Source: Desulfobulbaceae bacterium | GTDB lineage: Bacteria; Desulfobacterota; Desulfobulbia; Desulfobulbales; Desulfobulbaceae | Direction of reading: 5' to 3' | Assembly (NCBI GenBank): GCA_026986885.1 | Contig: JALSNT010000645.1 | Coordinates: 1-6,337, forward strand | Length of the DNA: 6,337 bases | Part shown: in pieces, positions 6,063 through 6,337 of the stretch | How positions within the stretch are numbered: the stretch's first letter is position 1 | How the letters are laid out: the number at the start of each line of letters is the position of its first letter | Notes under the pieces: model-generated | What the model saw: the letters and a program-made list of their open reading frames with translations, nothing else | Told to the model about the DNA's origin: nothing | Databases searched by the model: none | Position numbers and translations under genes: made by a program

Positions 6063-6159
6063 GGTTCAGGGTTCAGGGTTTTGGGTTTTGGGTTTTGGGT
6101 TCAGGGTTCAGGGTTCAGGGTTTCGGGTTCAGGGTTCAGGGTTCAGGGTTCAGGGTTTG
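6027..6159. repeat. Tandem array of 19 heptamers, consensus GGGTTCA
   Basis: Nineteen 7-bp units run without any insertion or deletion. Eleven are GGGTTCA (units 2, 4, 5, 7, 11-13, 15-18) and four are GGGTTTT (3, 8, 9, 10). The single variants are GGGTTCC (1), AGGTTCA (6), GGGTTTC (14) and GGGTTTG (19). The array fills the mqnB-mqnD junction, encoding the C-terminal residues and stop of mqnB and the first 12 residues of mqnD. The G-rich strand is the plus strand, which is the template for these genes, so their mRNA carries the C-rich copy. The perfect register suggests growth by whole-unit slippage or recombination (inference). Copy number probably varies between strains. Confidence 0.97.
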
Positions 6160-6337
6160 CGCCAGCAGGGCTGCCGTTGCCCCGGCACGGCGACAGGCTT
6201 CTTTTAACCGCCAGTTATCAGAATCACGATCTTCAACAAAATTGCTGATGCAGCGCAGTTCCAGACAGGGCAGCGCAAATGCCTCGCAGACACGGGCCAC
6301 GGCCGCGCCTTCCATGTTTTCGCACAACCCGTCAAAC
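6136..6337 (-). CDS. mqnB: Futalosine hydrolase, C-terminal part (runs off right edge)
   Basis: MqnB removes the base from futalosine (or a related nucleoside) in menaquinone synthesis and belongs to the MTAN/purine nucleoside phosphorylase superfamily. The visible 66 residues start in FDGLCENMEGAAVARVCEAF, where MEGAA carries the ribose-binding Glu. They continue with LRCISNFVEDRDSDNWRLKEA, in which ISN replaces the ISD of ordinary MTA/SAH nucleosidase, as expected for futalosine hydrolase. The TTG at 6327-6325 is an internal Leu codon, not the start, since the frame stays open to the edge with matching sequence. The last six residues, TLNPEP, and the TGA (6138-6136) come from the heptamer array. 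The neighbouring mqnD supports futalosine hydrolase over a salvage nucleosidase. Confidence 0.88.
   Translation of the reverse strand, partial: FDGLCENMEGAAVARVCEAFALPCLELRCISNFVEDRDSDNWRLKEACRRAGATAALLAQTLNPEP

Noticed and set aside
6027..6159. CRISPR array or tandem protein-binding iterons
   Set aside because: Units are 7 bp and contiguous with no spacers, so it is not CRISPR. Iteron function cannot be excluded but there is no replication gene nearby.
6019..6207. Plus-strand frame encoding a GSGFRVQ-type peptide repeat
   Set aside because: The G-rich strand of the heptamer array has no stop codon in any frame, so an open frame there is automatic. No start signal or family resemblance supports it.
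6136..6327. A separate small protein starting at TTG 6327
   Set aside because: The frame remains open to the window edge and the residues before it (FDG) fit the family, so it is the 3' part of mqnB rather than a small gene.

Overview
The window looks like a chromosomal piece of a Gram-negative anaerobe, most likely Desulfobacterota (Desulfobulbales-like). That placement is an inference from gene content: futalosine-route menaquinone genes, a MobB-MobA fusion, a receiver/PPDK-type ATP-grasp protein and an NADP-type glutamate dehydrogenase. It rests on no database search. Every gene I can support is on the minus strand, so the region is transcribed right to left.

The right half (6337 to 1111) reads as one compact transcription unit. 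It holds the 3' end of futalosine hydrolase (mqnB), a 133-bp array of 19 heptamers, 1,4-dihydroxy-6-naphthoate synthase (mqnD), a fused MobB-MobA protein for molybdenum cofactor guanylylation, and a 998-residue protein. That last protein joins two receiver domains to a PEP-synthase-type nucleotide-binding domain and a conserved C-terminal domain of unknown function. mqnD and mobBA overlap by 13 nt, and mobBA and the 998-residue gene are 15 nt apart. The heptamer array is part of the reading frames: it supplies the last codons and stop of mqnB and the start region of mqnD.

The middle (789-1110) has no gene. It contains a weak hairpin past the operon end, a 133-bp inverted-repeat element flanked by an 8-bp direct repeat (MITE-like), and the promoter/operator of the next unit.

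The left part (788 to 1) is a second leftward unit. It holds a Phd/YefM-type antitoxin, a RelE/ParE-type toxin overlapping it by 4 nt, and, only 2 nt past the toxin stop, the TTG start of glutamate dehydrogenase (gdhA), which runs off the left edge. A perfect 24-bp palindrome over the predicted -10 box would let the toxin-antitoxin complex control all three genes.

The points most worth a second look are the heptamer array that punctuates mqnB/mqnD, the two-receiver ATP-grasp protein lacking the usual PEP-synthase catalytic modules, the coupling of gdhA to a toxin-antitoxin operon, and the MITE-like element. I saw no rRNA, tRNA or CRISPR.
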